Below, piece after piece: positions 25,601-34,195 of a stretch of DNA of 38,662 nt. A program made the translations under genes and the position numbers. The stretch comes from Variibacter sp. (lineage in GTDB: Bacteria; Pseudomonadota; Alphaproteobacteria; Rhizobiales; Xanthobacteraceae). The notes under the pieces are model-generated. The model saw only the letters and a program-made list of their open reading frames with translations. It was not told the origin of the DNA and did not search any database. The stretch spans positions 1-38,662 of the forward strand of contig JADGHE010000029.1 in the NCBI GenBank assembly GCA_019689555.1, read 5' to 3'. The stretch's first letter is position 1. Each line of letters starts with the position of its first letter.

Positions 25601-25741
25601 GGCGGCTCCGGCCTCTCGGGCACCGGCCCCAAGGCCGGCGGACCGGCTTATCTCGCGCGCTTCGCATGCGAGCAGGTCGTGAGCATCAACACGGCGGCCG
25701 CGGGCGGCAATGCAAGCCTCCTCGCCGTGCCCGAGGAATGA
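22616..25741 (+). CDS. putA: Bifunctional proline dehydrogenase/P5C dehydrogenase PutA
   Basis: A 1041-residue enzyme that oxidises proline to glutamate in two channelled steps. The N-terminal half is the FAD-dependent PRODH barrel, with RLVKGAYWDTEVKRAQ, ATHNALTV and FQRLHGMGEALYE. The C-terminal half is an NAD-dependent aldehyde dehydrogenase with general base Glu794 in IAETGG and nucleophile Cys828 in SAGQRCSALR. The 34-residue Glu-Cys spacing is normal for ALDHs. It lacks the N-terminal ribbon-helix-helix DNA-binding domain of E. coli PutA and the long C-terminal domain, so it is the minimal type (about 1000 residues in Bradyrhizobium) and cannot repress itself. The ATG at 22616 has GAGGGA upstream. 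No putR/Lrp gene is adjacent. Confidence 0.95.
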   Translation: MTDEVQLRATMDRKTVPPFTAPYAPPDEPLAARFLAEAARSAASEQRIDALATRLVQAVRARTGALGGIEDFLHEYALTTKEGLALMVLAEALLRVPDSATADRLIEDKLAAGDWAHHDVRSNAILVSASAWALGVTARIVQPGETPSGIVAELVRRIGLPAVRAATRQAMRLLGLHFVMGQTIGEALDRAGTHPERLYSFDMLGEGARTARDAERYFAAYAEAIDAIGKGAGDAPRPARPGISVKLSALHPRYEPLSRKRVLAELVPRLLDLARQAKSYDLKLTVDAEEADRLELSLAVIAAVLADPSLAGWDGFGLAVQAYQKRAPAVIDWVIDAAEALDRRLMVRLVKGAYWDTEVKRAQERGLADYPVFTRKAMTDLCYLHCLRKLLAARPRLFPQFATHNALTVATVVEEAQGVSGYEFQRLHGMGEALYEALSAAFPEMRCRVYAPVGGHRDLLAYLVRRLLENGANSSFVSAVADPAVPIESILRRPQTWIRTPADARHPHIPRPPDLYRPERRNSAGLEFGDPAALAALLAEVEAARREPARAAPVVNGAEMPGPDRAVRSPIDGEAVGHVVEACDDVARAAMAAAAAGFAAWSRTPLEARAAALERAADALEKRRARFIALLQLEGGKTIDDAVAEVREAVDLCRYYAAEARRALAPVTLPGPTGESNVLSHRGRGVFVCISPWNFPLAIFLGQVAAALVAGNSVVAKPAEQTPLIAAEAVRLLHEAGVPATALHFAPGDGAVGAALVSDARVGGVAFTGSTAVGWAINRALAAKDAPIVPLIAETGGINAMIVDSTALPEQVTDDVITSAFRSAGQRCSALRLLCLQDEIADRVLTMIEGAARELQVGDPRDPATHVGPVIDAEAKAKLDAWVTRMAAERRVRFRWDEGRPLPQQGTYVAPVVIELERASDLKEEVFGPILHVVRWRADALDALLDAIDASGYRLTLGLHTRIDATVAHVVARLSHGNVYVNRSMIGAVVGTQPFGGSGLSGTGPKAGGPAYLARFACEQVVSINTAAAGGNASLLAVPEE

Positions 25742-25989
25742 CATGCGTTCGCTCCCCGCCTTCGCCCCCCTCCCCCCCGCGACGGCACAGCCGAAGCGGC
25801 CCTGTCACCGCGATCGCTAAAATTGCGCCGTTTCGCGTGAACGGGCGCTAACCGTACGCGCGCACTCTTCGCGTTCGGCCCGCCCGCGCGGGATGCGAGA
25901 GCGGCCGCGTTCAAGGGACGGCAAGACATGCGTCCCTATCCTCGGCCCGCACCTCGATCCTCACCTTGGCCCGCAGCGAAAGGCCCGCG

Positions 25990-28065
25990 ATGGACATCGC
26001 CGTTTCCGTCCCCCTGCTTCTTTCCGGCGTCGCGGCGCTCGCCGCGGCGGGCGGCTTCGCGATTCTGCGCGAGCGGCGCCTGCGCGCCGCCGTGCGGGCG
26101 CTGAAGGAGCGGATCGAAGAGCTCACCGACAGCAATTGGGAGCTGCGGGAGGCCGCGGAGCGCGCCCGAAGCCTGCTGCAGGCGCAGGGCGACCTCATCG
26201 TCTGCCGCGCCGGCGACGGCACGATCCTCTACGCGAACGAAGCCTACTGCGCCCTCGCCGGACGCCCCGCCGCTGAACTCATCGGCACCGCCTTCGCGTT
26301 TCCGGTCCTCGAACAGCGGCCGGCGGCGGAGCTCGCGGACGGCGCCCGGCTGCAGGATCAGAAGATCGCCGCCAATGGTGATGCCCGCTGGATCGCCTGG
26401 CGCGAGGTCACCGTGCGCGATCCGAAATCCGGCGAGGCGATCCGCCAGGCGGTGGGCCGCGATGTCACGGCCCGCGTCGAGACCGAACAGATGCTCGCCG
26501 CGGCGCGCAATCACGCCGAGGCGGCGAGCCGCGCCAAGTCGCGCTTCCTCGCCGCAATGTCGCACGAGATCCGGACCCCGCTGAACGGCATTCTCGGCAT
26601 GACCGATCTCCTTTTGGACACGCCGCTCTCCCCCGAACAGGCCACCTATGCCCGGGCCGTCCGCACGTCCGGACAGTCGCTGCTGGCGCTCGTTGAAGAC
26701 CTTCTCGACTTCTCCAAGATCGAGGCCGGCAAACTGCACCTCGAACCGCGCCCCTTCGCCCTCGCCGCCCTCGTCGAGGAGACCGTGGAGCTGCTCGCGC
26801 CGCGCGCCCAGGAAAAGGGTCTCGAAATCGCTTCCTATGTGGACGACCGCCTGCCGCACCGGGTCCTCGCCGATCCCGCCCGCCTGCGGCAGGTGCTGCT
26901 GAATCTCGCCGGCAATGCGATCAAGTTCACCGAGACCGGCGGGCTGTCGATCGCGGTCGAGCCCGGCGCGGGCGGGCACGAGGTCCTCTTCGCCGTCGAG
27001 GATACGGGGATCGGCATCCCGCCCGAGGCGCAGGAGCGCATCTTCAACGAATTCGAGCAGGCGGATCCCGGCGTCGGCCGCAAGGCCGGCGGCGCCGGGC
27101 TGGGCCTTGCCATCTCGAAGCGGATCGTCGAGCACATGGGCGGCCGCATCTCGGTCGAAAGCCGGCCCGGCCACGGATCGTGCTTCCGCTTCGCCGTCGC
27201 GCTCCCGCCCGAGGGAGTGCAGCCGGCCGCGGCGCTGCCGTGCCTTGCAGGCCGGAAGGTCCTGCTCGTCGGAGCGTCGACCGCCATGCCGCTGCTCGCG
27301 CGGCGCCTGACCGCATGGGGGGCCTCCGTCCGCGCGGCCGCGGGCGCCGCCGATGCCCGCAGGCTGCTCGCAGCCGAGAGCTTCAGCGCCGTGCTCGCGG
27401 ACCGCCGGCTGGGGCCGGAGGCGCTCGCGCAGCTTGCCGCCGCGGCGCCGGGCGTTCAGCGCATCGTGCTGCTCACGCCCGCCGAGCGGGGCGAGCTGCC
27501 GGCCCTCAGGCAGGCCGGCTTCGACGCCTATCTCGTCAAGCCCGTGCGGGCGGCCTCGCTCGCGGCGGTGCTCGCGCAGCGGGGGCTGGCCGCCGCCGGG
27601 ACGGCCTTGCCCGAGGAAACTGCGCCCGCCCGCGCGACGAACCCGCCCACCGCGACGCGCGCGCTGTCGATCCTCGTCGCCGAGGACAACGAGATCAACG
27701 CGCTGCTCGCGCGCTCGCTGCTCGACCGCCTCGGCCATCGCGCAACCGTCGTCGCCGACGGGGCGCGCGCCTGCGCCGAGTGGGACATGGCGCGCGCGGC
27801 GGGCAGACCCTTCGACCTCGTTCTCATGGACGTGCAGATGCCGACCATGGACGGCATCGCCGCGGCGCGGCAAATCCGCGCGACCGAGGCCGCAACCCAA
27901 GGCGGGCGCACGCCCATCATCGCGCTCACAGCCAACACCGCGAGCGAGGACCGCGACGCCTGCCTCGCCGCCGGCATGGACGGCTTCCTCACCAAGCCGC
28001 TCGACCGGGATCAGCTCGCCGCCTGCCTGCACGAGGTCCTTGCACGCAAGCCGCTCGCGGCATAA
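25990..28065 (+). CDS. Hybrid sensor histidine kinase, PAS-HK-pseudoREC-REC
   Basis: A 691-residue signalling protein. One N-terminal membrane helix (about 3-25) leads into a coiled-coil segment (30-65) and a PAS domain (about 66-165). The DHp box SHEIRTPLNG carries His192. The HATPase domain has NLAGNAIKF, EDTGIGIP and GAGLGLAIS. Two receiver-like domains follow. The first (about 423-530) keeps Asp471 and Lys517 but lacks the N-terminal acidic pair (reads VLLVGAS), so it is probably inactive. The second (558-685) is complete: Glu565/Asp566, phospho-acceptor Asp614 in LMDVQMP, Thr647 and Lys669. No output domain is present, so phosphate likely passes to a separate Hpt or regulator. It is followed in the same direction by olsB after 128 bp. 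Signal unknown. Confidence 0.9.
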   Translation: MDIAVSVPLLLSGVAALAAAGGFAILRERRLRAAVRALKERIEELTDSNWELREAAERARSLLQAQGDLIVCRAGDGTILYANEAYCALAGRPAAELIGTAFAFPVLEQRPAAELADGARLQDQKIAANGDARWIAWREVTVRDPKSGEAIRQAVGRDVTARVETEQMLAAARNHAEAASRAKSRFLAAMSHEIRTPLNGILGMTDLLLDTPLSPEQATYARAVRTSGQSLLALVEDLLDFSKIEAGKLHLEPRPFALAALVEETVELLAPRAQEKGLEIASYVDDRLPHRVLADPARLRQVLLNLAGNAIKFTETGGLSIAVEPGAGGHEVLFAVEDTGIGIPPEAQERIFNEFEQADPGVGRKAGGAGLGLAISKRIVEHMGGRISVESRPGHGSCFRFAVALPPEGVQPAAALPCLAGRKVLLVGASTAMPLLARRLTAWGASVRAAAGAADARRLLAAESFSAVLADRRLGPEALAQLAAAAPGVQRIVLLTPAERGELPALRQAGFDAYLVKPVRAASLAAVLAQRGLAAAGTALPEETAPARATNPPTATRALSILVAEDNEINALLARSLLDRLGHRATVVADGARACAEWDMARAAGRPFDLVLMDVQMPTMDGIAAARQIRATEAATQGGRTPIIALTANTASEDRDACLAAGMDGFLTKPLDRDQLAACLHEVLARKPLAA

Positions 28066-28072
28066 GGCGCGC

Positions 28073-28105
28073 TTGTCACAAAGCCGTCCTCAACTCATGC
28101 TGTAG
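28073..28105 (+). promoter_or_regulatory. Candidate Pho box and -10 upstream of olsB
   Basis: TTGTCACAAAGCCGTCCT (28073-28090) matches the two-half PhoB consensus CTGTCAT-N4-CTGTMAY at 10 of 14 half-site positions with correct 11-bp periodicity. A weak -10-like CTGTAG follows nine bases later, the normal PhoB promoter geometry. Ornithine-lipid genes are PhoB-controlled in rhizobia, which supports the call. Confidence 0.45.
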
Positions 28106-28193
28106 CCATGGCAGCGGATCCATGCGGCGAATCACCGCCGCGGTCTCGCGCCGGCGCGAGCGGCGCCGGAGGCGCCAGTTGGAGGGGGCCAGC

Positions 28194-29156
28194 ATGCGGC
28201 GTGATGCGGATGCGGGTGGGAGCTTCGCGTTCAGCCTGCTTGCCCGTTTACGCCCTTCAGCCGGCCACCGGAGCGGAGCGGCCTTGTTGCCGACATTGCG
28301 GGCCTACAGCGGCGTGCGCGTTCCCGATGCCCGCGGCGAGGGGCAGGCCGAGCCCCTGGGGCGCCTGGGCTCCCTCGAAATCCGGCTTGCGCGCCGCGCC
28401 AGGGACGTGCGGCTTGCCCAGAAGCTGCGCTACCACGTCTTCTACGAGGAAATGTCGGCCATCGCCGACGCCAAGACGCGGCTTGCGCGCCGCGACGTCG
28501 ACGCCTTCGACGCCATCTGCGAGCACCTTCTCGTCTTCGACCACGACACGATCGGCACCGGGCTGCGGCGCAAGCCGCGCGTGGTCGGCACCTACAGGCT
28601 GCTGCGCCAGGAAGTGGCCGAGCGGCACGGCGGCTTCTACAGCGCCGGCGAATTCGCGGTCGATGACCTTGTGGCACGCCATCCCGGCGCACGCTTCCTC
28701 GAACTCGGCCGTTCCTGCGTGCTCGCGCCCTACCGCAGCAAGCGGACGGTCGAACTCCTCTGGCACGGCATCTGGGCCTACGTGCTCGACCGCCGCATCG
28801 ACGTGATGTTCGGCTGCGCGAGCCTGGACGGAACCGACCCGGCGAGGCTTGCGCTGGTTCTGTCCTATCTGCACCACTTCCATGCCGCGCCTGCGCCCTG
28901 GTCCACCCGCGCGCTGCCGCACCGGCGCGTCGAGATGAACCGCATGCCGAAGCAGGCGGTGGACGTGAGAGCCGCCTGGCGCGAGCTGCCGCCGCTCATC
29001 AAGGGCTATCTGCGCCTCGGCGCCTTCGTCGGCGACGGCGCCGTGATCGACCACCAGTTCGGCACGACCGACGTGCTGATCGTGCTTCCGGTCGCCGCCA
29101 TCAGCGGGCGCTACATCCAGCACTTCGGCCCCGGCGCCGAGCGCCACGCGGCCTGA
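28194..29156 (+). CDS. olsB: OlsB-like L-ornithine N-alpha-acyltransferase
   Basis: A 320-residue GNAT-fold acyltransferase of the OlsB/hemolysin-like family. OlsB transfers a 3-hydroxyacyl group from ACP to ornithine, the first step to ornithine lipids, which replace phospholipids under phosphate limitation. Family segments are LAQKLRYHVFYEEM, FDAICEHLLVFD, VVGTYRLLRQ, FLELGRSCVLAPYRSKRTV and MFGCASLDGTDP. The ATG at 28194 has an excellent GGAGGGGG site. The frame is open far upstream only as a shadow of the kinase gene. No olsA acyltransferase is adjacent. It follows a hybrid kinase and has a Pho-box-like element upstream. A closely related GNAT of other specificity cannot be excluded. Confidence 0.85.
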   Translation: MRRDADAGGSFAFSLLARLRPSAGHRSGAALLPTLRAYSGVRVPDARGEGQAEPLGRLGSLEIRLARRARDVRLAQKLRYHVFYEEMSAIADAKTRLARRDVDAFDAICEHLLVFDHDTIGTGLRRKPRVVGTYRLLRQEVAERHGGFYSAGEFAVDDLVARHPGARFLELGRSCVLAPYRSKRTVELLWHGIWAYVLDRRIDVMFGCASLDGTDPARLALVLSYLHHFHAAPAPWSTRALPHRRVEMNRMPKQAVDVRAAWRELPPLIKGYLRLGAFVGDGAVIDHQFGTTDVLIVLPVAAISGRYIQHFGPGAERHAA

Positions 29157-29171
29157 GCGGGAAAGCCCCCG

Positions 29172-30125
29172 TCACAGCCGCCGCAGCGCCACCTCTTCGA
29201 TGGCGTGGCTCTCGCCCTTCTTGAGGATCAGGTCGGCGCGCTGGCGCGTGGGCAGGATGTTTTCGTGAAGGTTGACCAAATTGATGCGCGTCCAGATCGA
29301 GGTCGCCATCTCGATCGCTTCGGCGTCGCTGAGCTGGGCGTAGCGGTGGAAGTAGGATCGCGGATCGCGGAAGGCGGTGCCGCGCAGGGCGAGGAAGCGA
29401 TCGACATACCAGTGGCGCAGCGCGTCCTCGTCGGCGTCGAGATAGATCGAGAAGTCGAAGAAGTCCGACACGAAGGGGATCGCCTTCCCGTCCTTCGGCG
29501 GCCGCCCCGTCTGCAGCACGTTCAGCCCCTCGACGATGAGGATGTCGGGCCGGTCGATCTCGATCCACTTGTTCGGCAGCACGTCATAGATGAGGTGCGA
29601 ATAGACCGGGGCGCGCACCGGGCGGCGGCCCGCCTTCACATCGGTGAGAAAGCGTAGGAGCGCGGGCAGATCGTAGCTTTCGGGGAAGCCCTTCTTCTGC
29701 ATCAGCCCTTCGCGCTCGAGCACGGCGTTGGGATAGAGAAAGCCGTCCGTGGTGACGAGGTCGACGCGCGGCACGTTCGGCCAGCGCGCGAGCAGGGCCT
29801 GCAGCACGCGCGCCGTGGTCGACTTGCCGACCGCGACCGAGCCCGCAATGCCGATGATGTAGGGCATCTTGGCGTCCTCGGTGCCGAGGAAGCGCTGCTG
29901 GGCGCGAAAGAGCCGCTGGGTCGCGGCGACATACATCGACAGGAGGCGCGAGAGCGGCAGATAGATCTCCTCCACCTCCGCGATGTCGAGCCGGTCGTGG
30001 AGGGAGCGCAGCTGCGTCACCTCCTCGGCCGTCAGCGTCATCGGGGTGTCTTCGCGCAGCTTGGCCCATTCAGCGCGCGAGAAAATGCGATAGGGGGAAA
30101 GTCCGTCGTCCGCGCGCTGGTCCAT
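29172..30125 (-). CDS. coaA: Type I pantothenate kinase
   Basis: A 317-residue P-loop kinase that phosphorylates pantothenate, the first and rate-controlling step of CoA synthesis. The N-terminus [20 protein letters not shown] is family-typical. Walker A is GSVAVGKST (95-103, Lys101), followed by [47 protein letters not shown] and [13 protein letters not shown]. The ATG at 30125 is preferred over an upstream TTG at 30155. It is the last gene of the his operon, 26 bp after hisE, a placement seen in many Hyphomicrobiales. Together with coaBC in this window it supplies most of CoA synthesis. Confidence 0.95.
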   Translation of the reverse strand: MDQRADDGLSPYRIFSRAEWAKLREDTPMTLTAEEVTQLRSLHDRLDIAEVEEIYLPLSRLLSMYVAATQRLFRAQQRFLGTEDAKMPYIIGIAGSVAVGKSTTARVLQALLARWPNVPRVDLVTTDGFLYPNAVLEREGLMQKKGFPESYDLPALLRFLTDVKAGRRPVRAPVYSHLIYDVLPNKWIEIDRPDILIVEGLNVLQTGRPPKDGKAIPFVSDFFDFSIYLDADEDALRHWYVDRFLALRGTAFRDPRSYFHRYAQLSDAEAIEMATSIWTRINLVNLHENILPTRQRADLILKKGESHAIEEVALRRL

Positions 30126-30151
30126 GGCGCTTCTTTTCTCTGCCCGATCGT

Positions 30152-30475
30152 TCAATCGCGTGGTCGAGAAGCCTTTTCCTCAAGGCCCGACTTGGCGGTC
30201 CGCTTCTCGAGAGCCGCCTCGACCTCGGCGAACGCAACGCCGCGCGCTTCGAGCACCACCATCAGGTGGTAGAGCAAGTCGGCCGTCTCCGCGACCAGGC
30301 GCTCACGATCCTCCGTCACCGCGGCGAGCGCCGTCTCCACCGCCTCCTCGCCGAGCTTCTTGGCGCAGTGGGCCACGCCCTTGTCGAGCAGCTTGCGCGT
30401 GTAGGAGACGTCGGGCGAGGCGGCCGCACGCTCCTTCACGCGCGCGGCGAGATCGTGAATGGTGAAGGCGGTCAT
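30152..30475 (-). CDS. hisE: Phosphoribosyl-ATP pyrophosphatase
   Basis: A 107-residue all-alpha MazG-like enzyme for step 2 of histidine synthesis, PR-ATP to PR-AMP. Marks are [20 protein letters not shown], the metal-binding [10 protein letters not shown] with downstream [11 protein letters not shown], and a charged C-terminal tail. It is a stand-alone HisE, not fused to HisI, as usual in alphaproteobacteria; hisI is not in the window. It lies 28 bp after hisF and 26 bp before coaA. Confidence 0.95.
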   Translation of the reverse strand: MTAFTIHDLAARVKERAAASPDVSYTRKLLDKGVAHCAKKLGEEAVETALAAVTEDRERLVAETADLLYHLMVVLEARGVAFAEVEAALEKRTAKSGLEEKASRPRD

Positions 30476-30503
30476 AGCGAGGGCCTCCATACCACCTCCG
30501 CGG

Positions 30504-31280
30504 TCAGGGATCGAGCCGCACGGGCAGGCCCGCGCGGGCCATGTGCTCCTTGGCCTCGCGGACAGTGTACTCGCCAAAGTGGAAGATCGAGGCCGCGAGA
30601 ACGGCGGTCGCGTGGCCGTCGCGGATGCCCTCGACCAGGTGATCCAGGTTGCCGACGCCACCTGAGGCGATGACCGGAACCGGCACGGCATCGGCCACGG
30701 CGCGGGTGAGCGCGATGTCGAAGCCCGCGCGCGTGCCGTCGCGATCCATGGAAGTGAGCAGGATTTCGCCGGCGCCGAGCGCGACGACTTCCTGCGCATA
30801 GGCCACCGCATCGAGGCCCGTGGGCTTGCGCCCGCCGTGGGTGAAGACCTCCCAGCGGTCCGGCTCGCCCGGGCGCGACACCTTCTTCGCGTCGATCGCC
30901 ACCACGATGCATTGGTCGCCGAATTTTTCCGCCGCCTCCTTCACGAGCGCGCGCCGGTGCACCGCCGCCGTGTTGATCGACACCTTGTCGGCACCGGAGG
31001 TGAGCAGCGTGCGAATATCGTCGACGGTGCGCACGCCGCCGCCGACGGTGAGCGGCATGAAGCAGGCTTCCGCGGTGCGCCGCACGACGTCGAGCATGAT
31101 GCCGCGGTTCTCGTGGCTCGCGGTGATGTCGAGGAAGCACAGTTCGTCGGCGCCGGCCGCATCATAGGCCACGGCCGCTTCGACGGGGTCGCCGGCGTCG
31201 CGCAGATCGACGAAATTGACGCCCTTGACGACCCGGCCGTCCTTCACGTCGAGGCAGGGAATGACGCGGACCTTCAGCAT
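30504..31280 (-). CDS. hisF: Imidazole glycerol phosphate synthase cyclase subunit HisF
   Basis: A 258-residue (beta/alpha)8 barrel that, with HisH, turns PRFAR plus ammonia into imidazole glycerol phosphate and AICAR. Catalytic Asp11 (IPCLDVKDG) and Asp130 (VVAIDAKK) are present, with phosphate-binding loops TVGGGVRTV and VIASGGVGN. It starts at 31280, four bases after the hisA stop, so it is tightly coupled. Both subunits of the complex are encoded in the operon. Confidence 0.96.
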   Translation of the reverse strand: MLKVRVIPCLDVKDGRVVKGVNFVDLRDAGDPVEAAVAYDAAGADELCFLDITASHENRGIMLDVVRRTAEACFMPLTVGGGVRTVDDIRTLLTSGADKVSINTAAVHRRALVKEAAEKFGDQCIVVAIDAKKVSRPGEPDRWEVFTHGGRKPTGLDAVAYAQEVVALGAGEILLTSMDRDGTRAGFDIALTRAVADAVPVPVIASGGVGNLDHLVEGIRDGHATAVLAASIFHFGEYTVREAKEHMARAGLPVRLDP

Positions 31281-31284
31281 CGCA

Positions 31285-32022
31285 TCACGCGCCCCCGTGC
31301 GCGGTGATGAGCGCGAGCGCGGCCGCAGGGTCGAGACGGCCGTCGTAGAGCGCGCGGCCGACGATCGCGCCGCCGAGCCTGCGCGCCCGCGGCTGGAGAA
31401 GCGCGCGGACGTCCGCAAGCGAGGCAAGGCCGCCCGATGCGATGACCGGGATCGACACCGCGTCGGCGAGCGCGATGGTGGCGTCGAGATTGAGGCCCTG
31501 CAGCATGCCGTCGCGGGCGATGTCCGTATAGATGATGGCGGCGACCCCCGCATCCTCGAAACGGCGGGCGATGTCGAGCGCCGAAAGCTCCGACGTCTCG
31601 GCCCAGCCTTCGACCGCCACCTTGCCGTCGCGCGCATCGAGCCCCACGGCGATGCGATTGGGGTGGCGGCGCGCCGCCTCCTTGACGAAGGCCGGGTCGC
31701 GGACCGCCGCGGTGCCGATGATGACGCGATCGACCCCCTTCGCGAGCCAGGCCTCCACCGTCGCCATGTCGCGGATGCCGCCGCCGAGCTGCACCGGAAT
31801 GCTGATCGTCTCCAGGATGCGGTCGACCGCGGCGGCGTTCATCGGCTTGCCCGCGAAGGCGCCGTCGAGATCGACCAGGTGGAGATAGCGAAAACCCTGC
31901 GCCTCGAAGCGGTGCGCCTGGGCGGCCGGGTCGTGATGGAAAACCCTGGCCCGCGCGGGATCGCCCTGCTCCAGGCGCACGCACAGCCCGTCCTTCAAGT
32001 CGATCGCGGGAAAGAGAATCAC
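31285..32022 (-). CDS. hisA: ProFAR isomerase HisA
   Basis: A 245-residue (beta/alpha)8 barrel that isomerises ProFAR to PRFAR, step 4 of histidine synthesis. The catalytic pair is Asp8 (FPAIDLKDG) and Asp129 (VGLDARDG), with phosphate loops QLGGGIRD and VIASGGLAS. The start is GTG at 32022, overlapping the hisH stop as GTGA. The longer open frame upstream is a shadow within hisH. Confidence 0.95.
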   Translation of the reverse strand: MILFPAIDLKDGLCVRLEQGDPARARVFHHDPAAQAHRFEAQGFRYLHLVDLDGAFAGKPMNAAAVDRILETISIPVQLGGGIRDMATVEAWLAKGVDRVIIGTAAVRDPAFVKEAARRHPNRIAVGLDARDGKVAVEGWAETSELSALDIARRFEDAGVAAIIYTDIARDGMLQGLNLDATIALADAVSIPVIASGGLASLADVRALLQPRARRLGGAIVGRALYDGRLDPAAALALITAHGGA

Positions 32023-32669
32023 GGCTTCCACTTCAAGAAATTGCCGATCAGCGCCACGCCGAGCCGCTGGCTCTTCTCGGGATGAAACTGCGTGCCGGCG
32101 AAGTTGTCGCGGCCGACGATCGCCGTGATCGGCCCGCCGTAGTCCGTCTCGGCGACGAGATCGCCGCGATCGACCGGCTTGAGATGATAGGAGTGCACGA
32201 AATAGGCGTGCAGCCCCTGCGGGCCGACCGCAATGCCTTCGAGCAGCGCATGCGGCTTGAGCTGAATGAGCGTGTTCCAGCCCATGTGCGGGATCTTCAG
32301 CGCGGGGTCGGCCGGCGTGATGCGATCGACCTCGCCCTTGATCCAACCGAAGCCGGGCGTCACCGCATATTCGCGCCCGCGCTCGGCCATGAGCTGCATG
32401 CCGACGCAAATGCCGAGAAACGGCCGCCCCTTGCGCCGCACCGTTTCTTCGATGGCCTCCACCATGCCGGGGATCGAATCGAGGCCGCGGCGGCAGTCCG
32501 CAAAGGCGCCGACCCCGGGCAGCACGATGCGGTCGGCCCTCGAGACCACGGCCGGATCGGCCGTGACGATGACCGGCCCGGAATAGCCGATCTCGTGCGC
32601 CGCCCGCTCGACCGCCTTGGCGGCCGAATGCAGGTTGCCCGAGCCATAATCGACGATGGCGACGCTCAC
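32019..32669 (-). CDS. hisH: Imidazole glycerol phosphate synthase glutaminase subunit HisH
   Basis: A 216-residue class I glutamine amidotransferase that feeds ammonia to HisF. The triad is Cys88 (GICVGMQLM), His196 and Glu198 (TQFHPEKS). The N-terminus [13 protein letters not shown] and oxyanion region [11 protein letters not shown] are typical. The start is GTG at 32669, overlapping the stop of the DUF2628 gene as GTGA, and its own stop overlaps hisA as GTGA. Confidence 0.96.
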   Translation of the reverse strand: MSVAIVDYGSGNLHSAAKAVERAAHEIGYSGPVIVTADPAVVSRADRIVLPGVGAFADCRRGLDSIPGMVEAIEETVRRKGRPFLGICVGMQLMAERGREYAVTPGFGWIKGEVDRITPADPALKIPHMGWNTLIQLKPHALLEGIAVGPQGLHAYFVHSYHLKPVDRGDLVAETDYGGPITAIVGRDNFAGTQFHPEKSQRLGVALIGNFLKWKP

Positions 32670-33157
32670 CGCGGGGCTCCCGGCTCGGGAAACAGACCGA
32701 TGACGTCGGATGCCGAAGCGGGCCGCCTCATCGGGCCCGGCGCACTCACGGCGGCGGAAGGCTGCCCTTCGTGCTCCGCGCTCCATCGCGCGAAGAAGCG
32801 CCGCTCCGCCACTTCACGATCCTCGGCCGAGACGATGCCGACCTCGCGCCAGCCGCGCCGCTGCAGCGTCCAGCGGCGCAGCGTCCCCGCCTCGAGTCCC
32901 ACCAGCAGCGCGAGCAGCGCATGCGCGAGAAAGGTGGCGCGACCGGAGGCGTGGGCGAAGAGCAGCGCAATGTTCAGCGCGACGGCCACCACCGCATAGC
33001 CGATGAAGACCAGATAGAGCCGCCGGTACAGCATCCAGAACGGGGCGAACAGAAACGCCCAGAGATGGAAGCCGTCGCGCACGAAGACGAAGCGCTCGGG
33101 CCCGCGGCGCGCCTCGGGCCAGTGCTCAGGCGGCTGGTGCACGGTAAAGATCGCCAT
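32666..33157 (-). CDS. DUF2628 membrane protein in the his operon
   Basis: A 163-residue protein of the DUF2628 type. The N-terminal 35 residues are soluble ([15 protein letters not shown]), then come [19 protein letters not shown] and two or three membrane helices between about 38 and 105. A cytoplasmic C-terminal part with [20 protein letters not shown] follows. The function of the family is unknown. It lies between hisB and hisH and overlaps hisH by GTGA, so it is co-translated with the histidine genes; the same neighbourhood is, from memory, common in Hyphomicrobiales. That suggests a conserved link to histidine synthesis or simply operon hitch-hiking. The ATG at 33157 is chosen by the conserved MAIFTVH start and a GAGG site. 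Confidence 0.83.
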   Translation of the reverse strand: MAIFTVHQPPEHWPEARRGPERFVFVRDGFHLWAFLFAPFWMLYRRLYLVFIGYAVVAVALNIALLFAHASGRATFLAHALLALLVGLEAGTLRRWTLQRRGWREVGIVSAEDREVAERRFFARWSAEHEGQPSAAVSAPGPMRRPASASDVIGLFPEPGAPR

Positions 33158-33323
33158 GGCCTCTATCCTCGCCGGACGCTGACGGCCAAGGGCGCAGCTG
33201 TCGAAAGGCACCCTGCCCTAGCCGCGCGCCTCGAAACCCCTTTCCGTTCCGCCTTCCATGCCCAGTGACCGCCGAAACCGGCAGAACGCGAGCCCCTTCG
33301 CGCCTGCGCTCGACGCCGCGCCC

Positions 33324-33962
33324 TCAGGTCGCCTGCCGCGCCCGAGCGGACGAAGCGGGGACGACGGCCGCTTCCCCGAGCACGCCCTTGGTCGACGGCA
33401 CTTCGCCGGCCGCGCGCGGATCGACGGCCACCGCGGCGCGCAGGACGCGCGCCAGGCCCTTGAAGCAGGACTCGGCGATGTGATGGTCGTTGGCGCCATA
33501 CAGCGTCTCCACATGCAGGGTGACGCCGGCATTCATCGCGAAAGCCTGGAACCACTCCCGCACCAGGTCGGTATCGAAGTCCCCGATCTTGTCGCGGCCG
33601 AAGGCGACCTTGAAGACGAGAAAGGGGCGACCGGAAATGTCGATGGCGACGCGGGTGAGCGCCTCGTCCATGGGCAGGTGCGCGTCCGCGTAGCGGGTAA
33701 TGCCCCTCATGTCGCCGAGCGCCTGCTTGACCGCCTGCCCGAGCGCGATGCCCACGTCCTCCGTGGTGTGGTGGTGGTCGACGTGCAGATCGCCTTGGGC
33801 CTTGACGCGCATGTCGATGCGCGCATGCCGGGCGAGCAGCTCCAGCATGTGGTCGAGAAAGCCGATGCCGGTCGCGACGTCGCACGCGCCGGTGCCGTCG
33901 AGATCGACCGCGACCTCGACGTCGGTCTCCTTGGTGGTTCGCTTCAGCGATGCCTTGCGCAT
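33324..33962 (-). CDS. hisB: Imidazoleglycerol-phosphate dehydratase HisB
   Basis: A 212-residue manganese enzyme for step 6 of histidine synthesis, forming imidazole acetol phosphate. The duplicated metal-binding motifs are HHHTTEDVG (with DHM nearby) and ANDHHIAES, and the N-terminus [16 protein letters not shown] is typical. It is the monofunctional form without a phosphatase domain, with a slightly long C-terminal tail. It is the first gene of the his operon; 166 bp separate it from DUF2628. No clear promoter was recognised in the 233 bp upstream. Confidence 0.95.
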   Translation of the reverse strand: MRKASLKRTTKETDVEVAVDLDGTGACDVATGIGFLDHMLELLARHARIDMRVKAQGDLHVDHHHTTEDVGIALGQAVKQALGDMRGITRYADAHLPMDEALTRVAIDISGRPFLVFKVAFGRDKIGDFDTDLVREWFQAFAMNAGVTLHVETLYGANDHHIAESCFKGLARVLRAAVAVDPRAAGEVPSTKGVLGEAAVVPASSARARQAT

Positions 33963-34195
33963 CGGATGCCTTTCGCCTCTCGCGGCGGCGGGCCGCGGCG
34001 GTTCGGGGAAGTTGCGTTCTATCAGGGGTCGCGGGGCTTTGCCACCTGCCGCCGACCGACCCCATCACGCGAATCGCCGCGCAGGGGGCAGGGCCCGCGC
34101 GTGGCCCCCGCGCCCCGGCAGAGCCAGGCCCGTCCTGTCCACGGCGCGCCGGCGCGTTCCTGAAAGGCCGGGGGGCCTGCGCAAGAGGGCGAGGC

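Noticed and set aside
21308-25744. A 1478-codon open frame on the minus strand opposite putA
   Set aside because: It is antisense to a clearly recognisable putA and runs into another frame of the solute-binding gene; its Arg/His/Gly-rich translation has no domain and arises from GC-rich codon bias.
25825-25848. Imperfect inverted repeat GCGCCGTT / AACGGGCGC between putA and the hybrid kinase
   Set aside because: One unpaired base, no T-run and no promoter context; too weak to call.
25936-28032. A 698-codon minus-strand frame opposite the hybrid kinase
   Set aside because: Shadow frame; the plus strand carries complete kinase and receiver motifs.
27180-28193. A 338-codon N-terminal extension of olsB
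   Set aside because: It is an out-of-frame shadow of the kinase gene; the strong ribosome binding site at 28194 sets the start.
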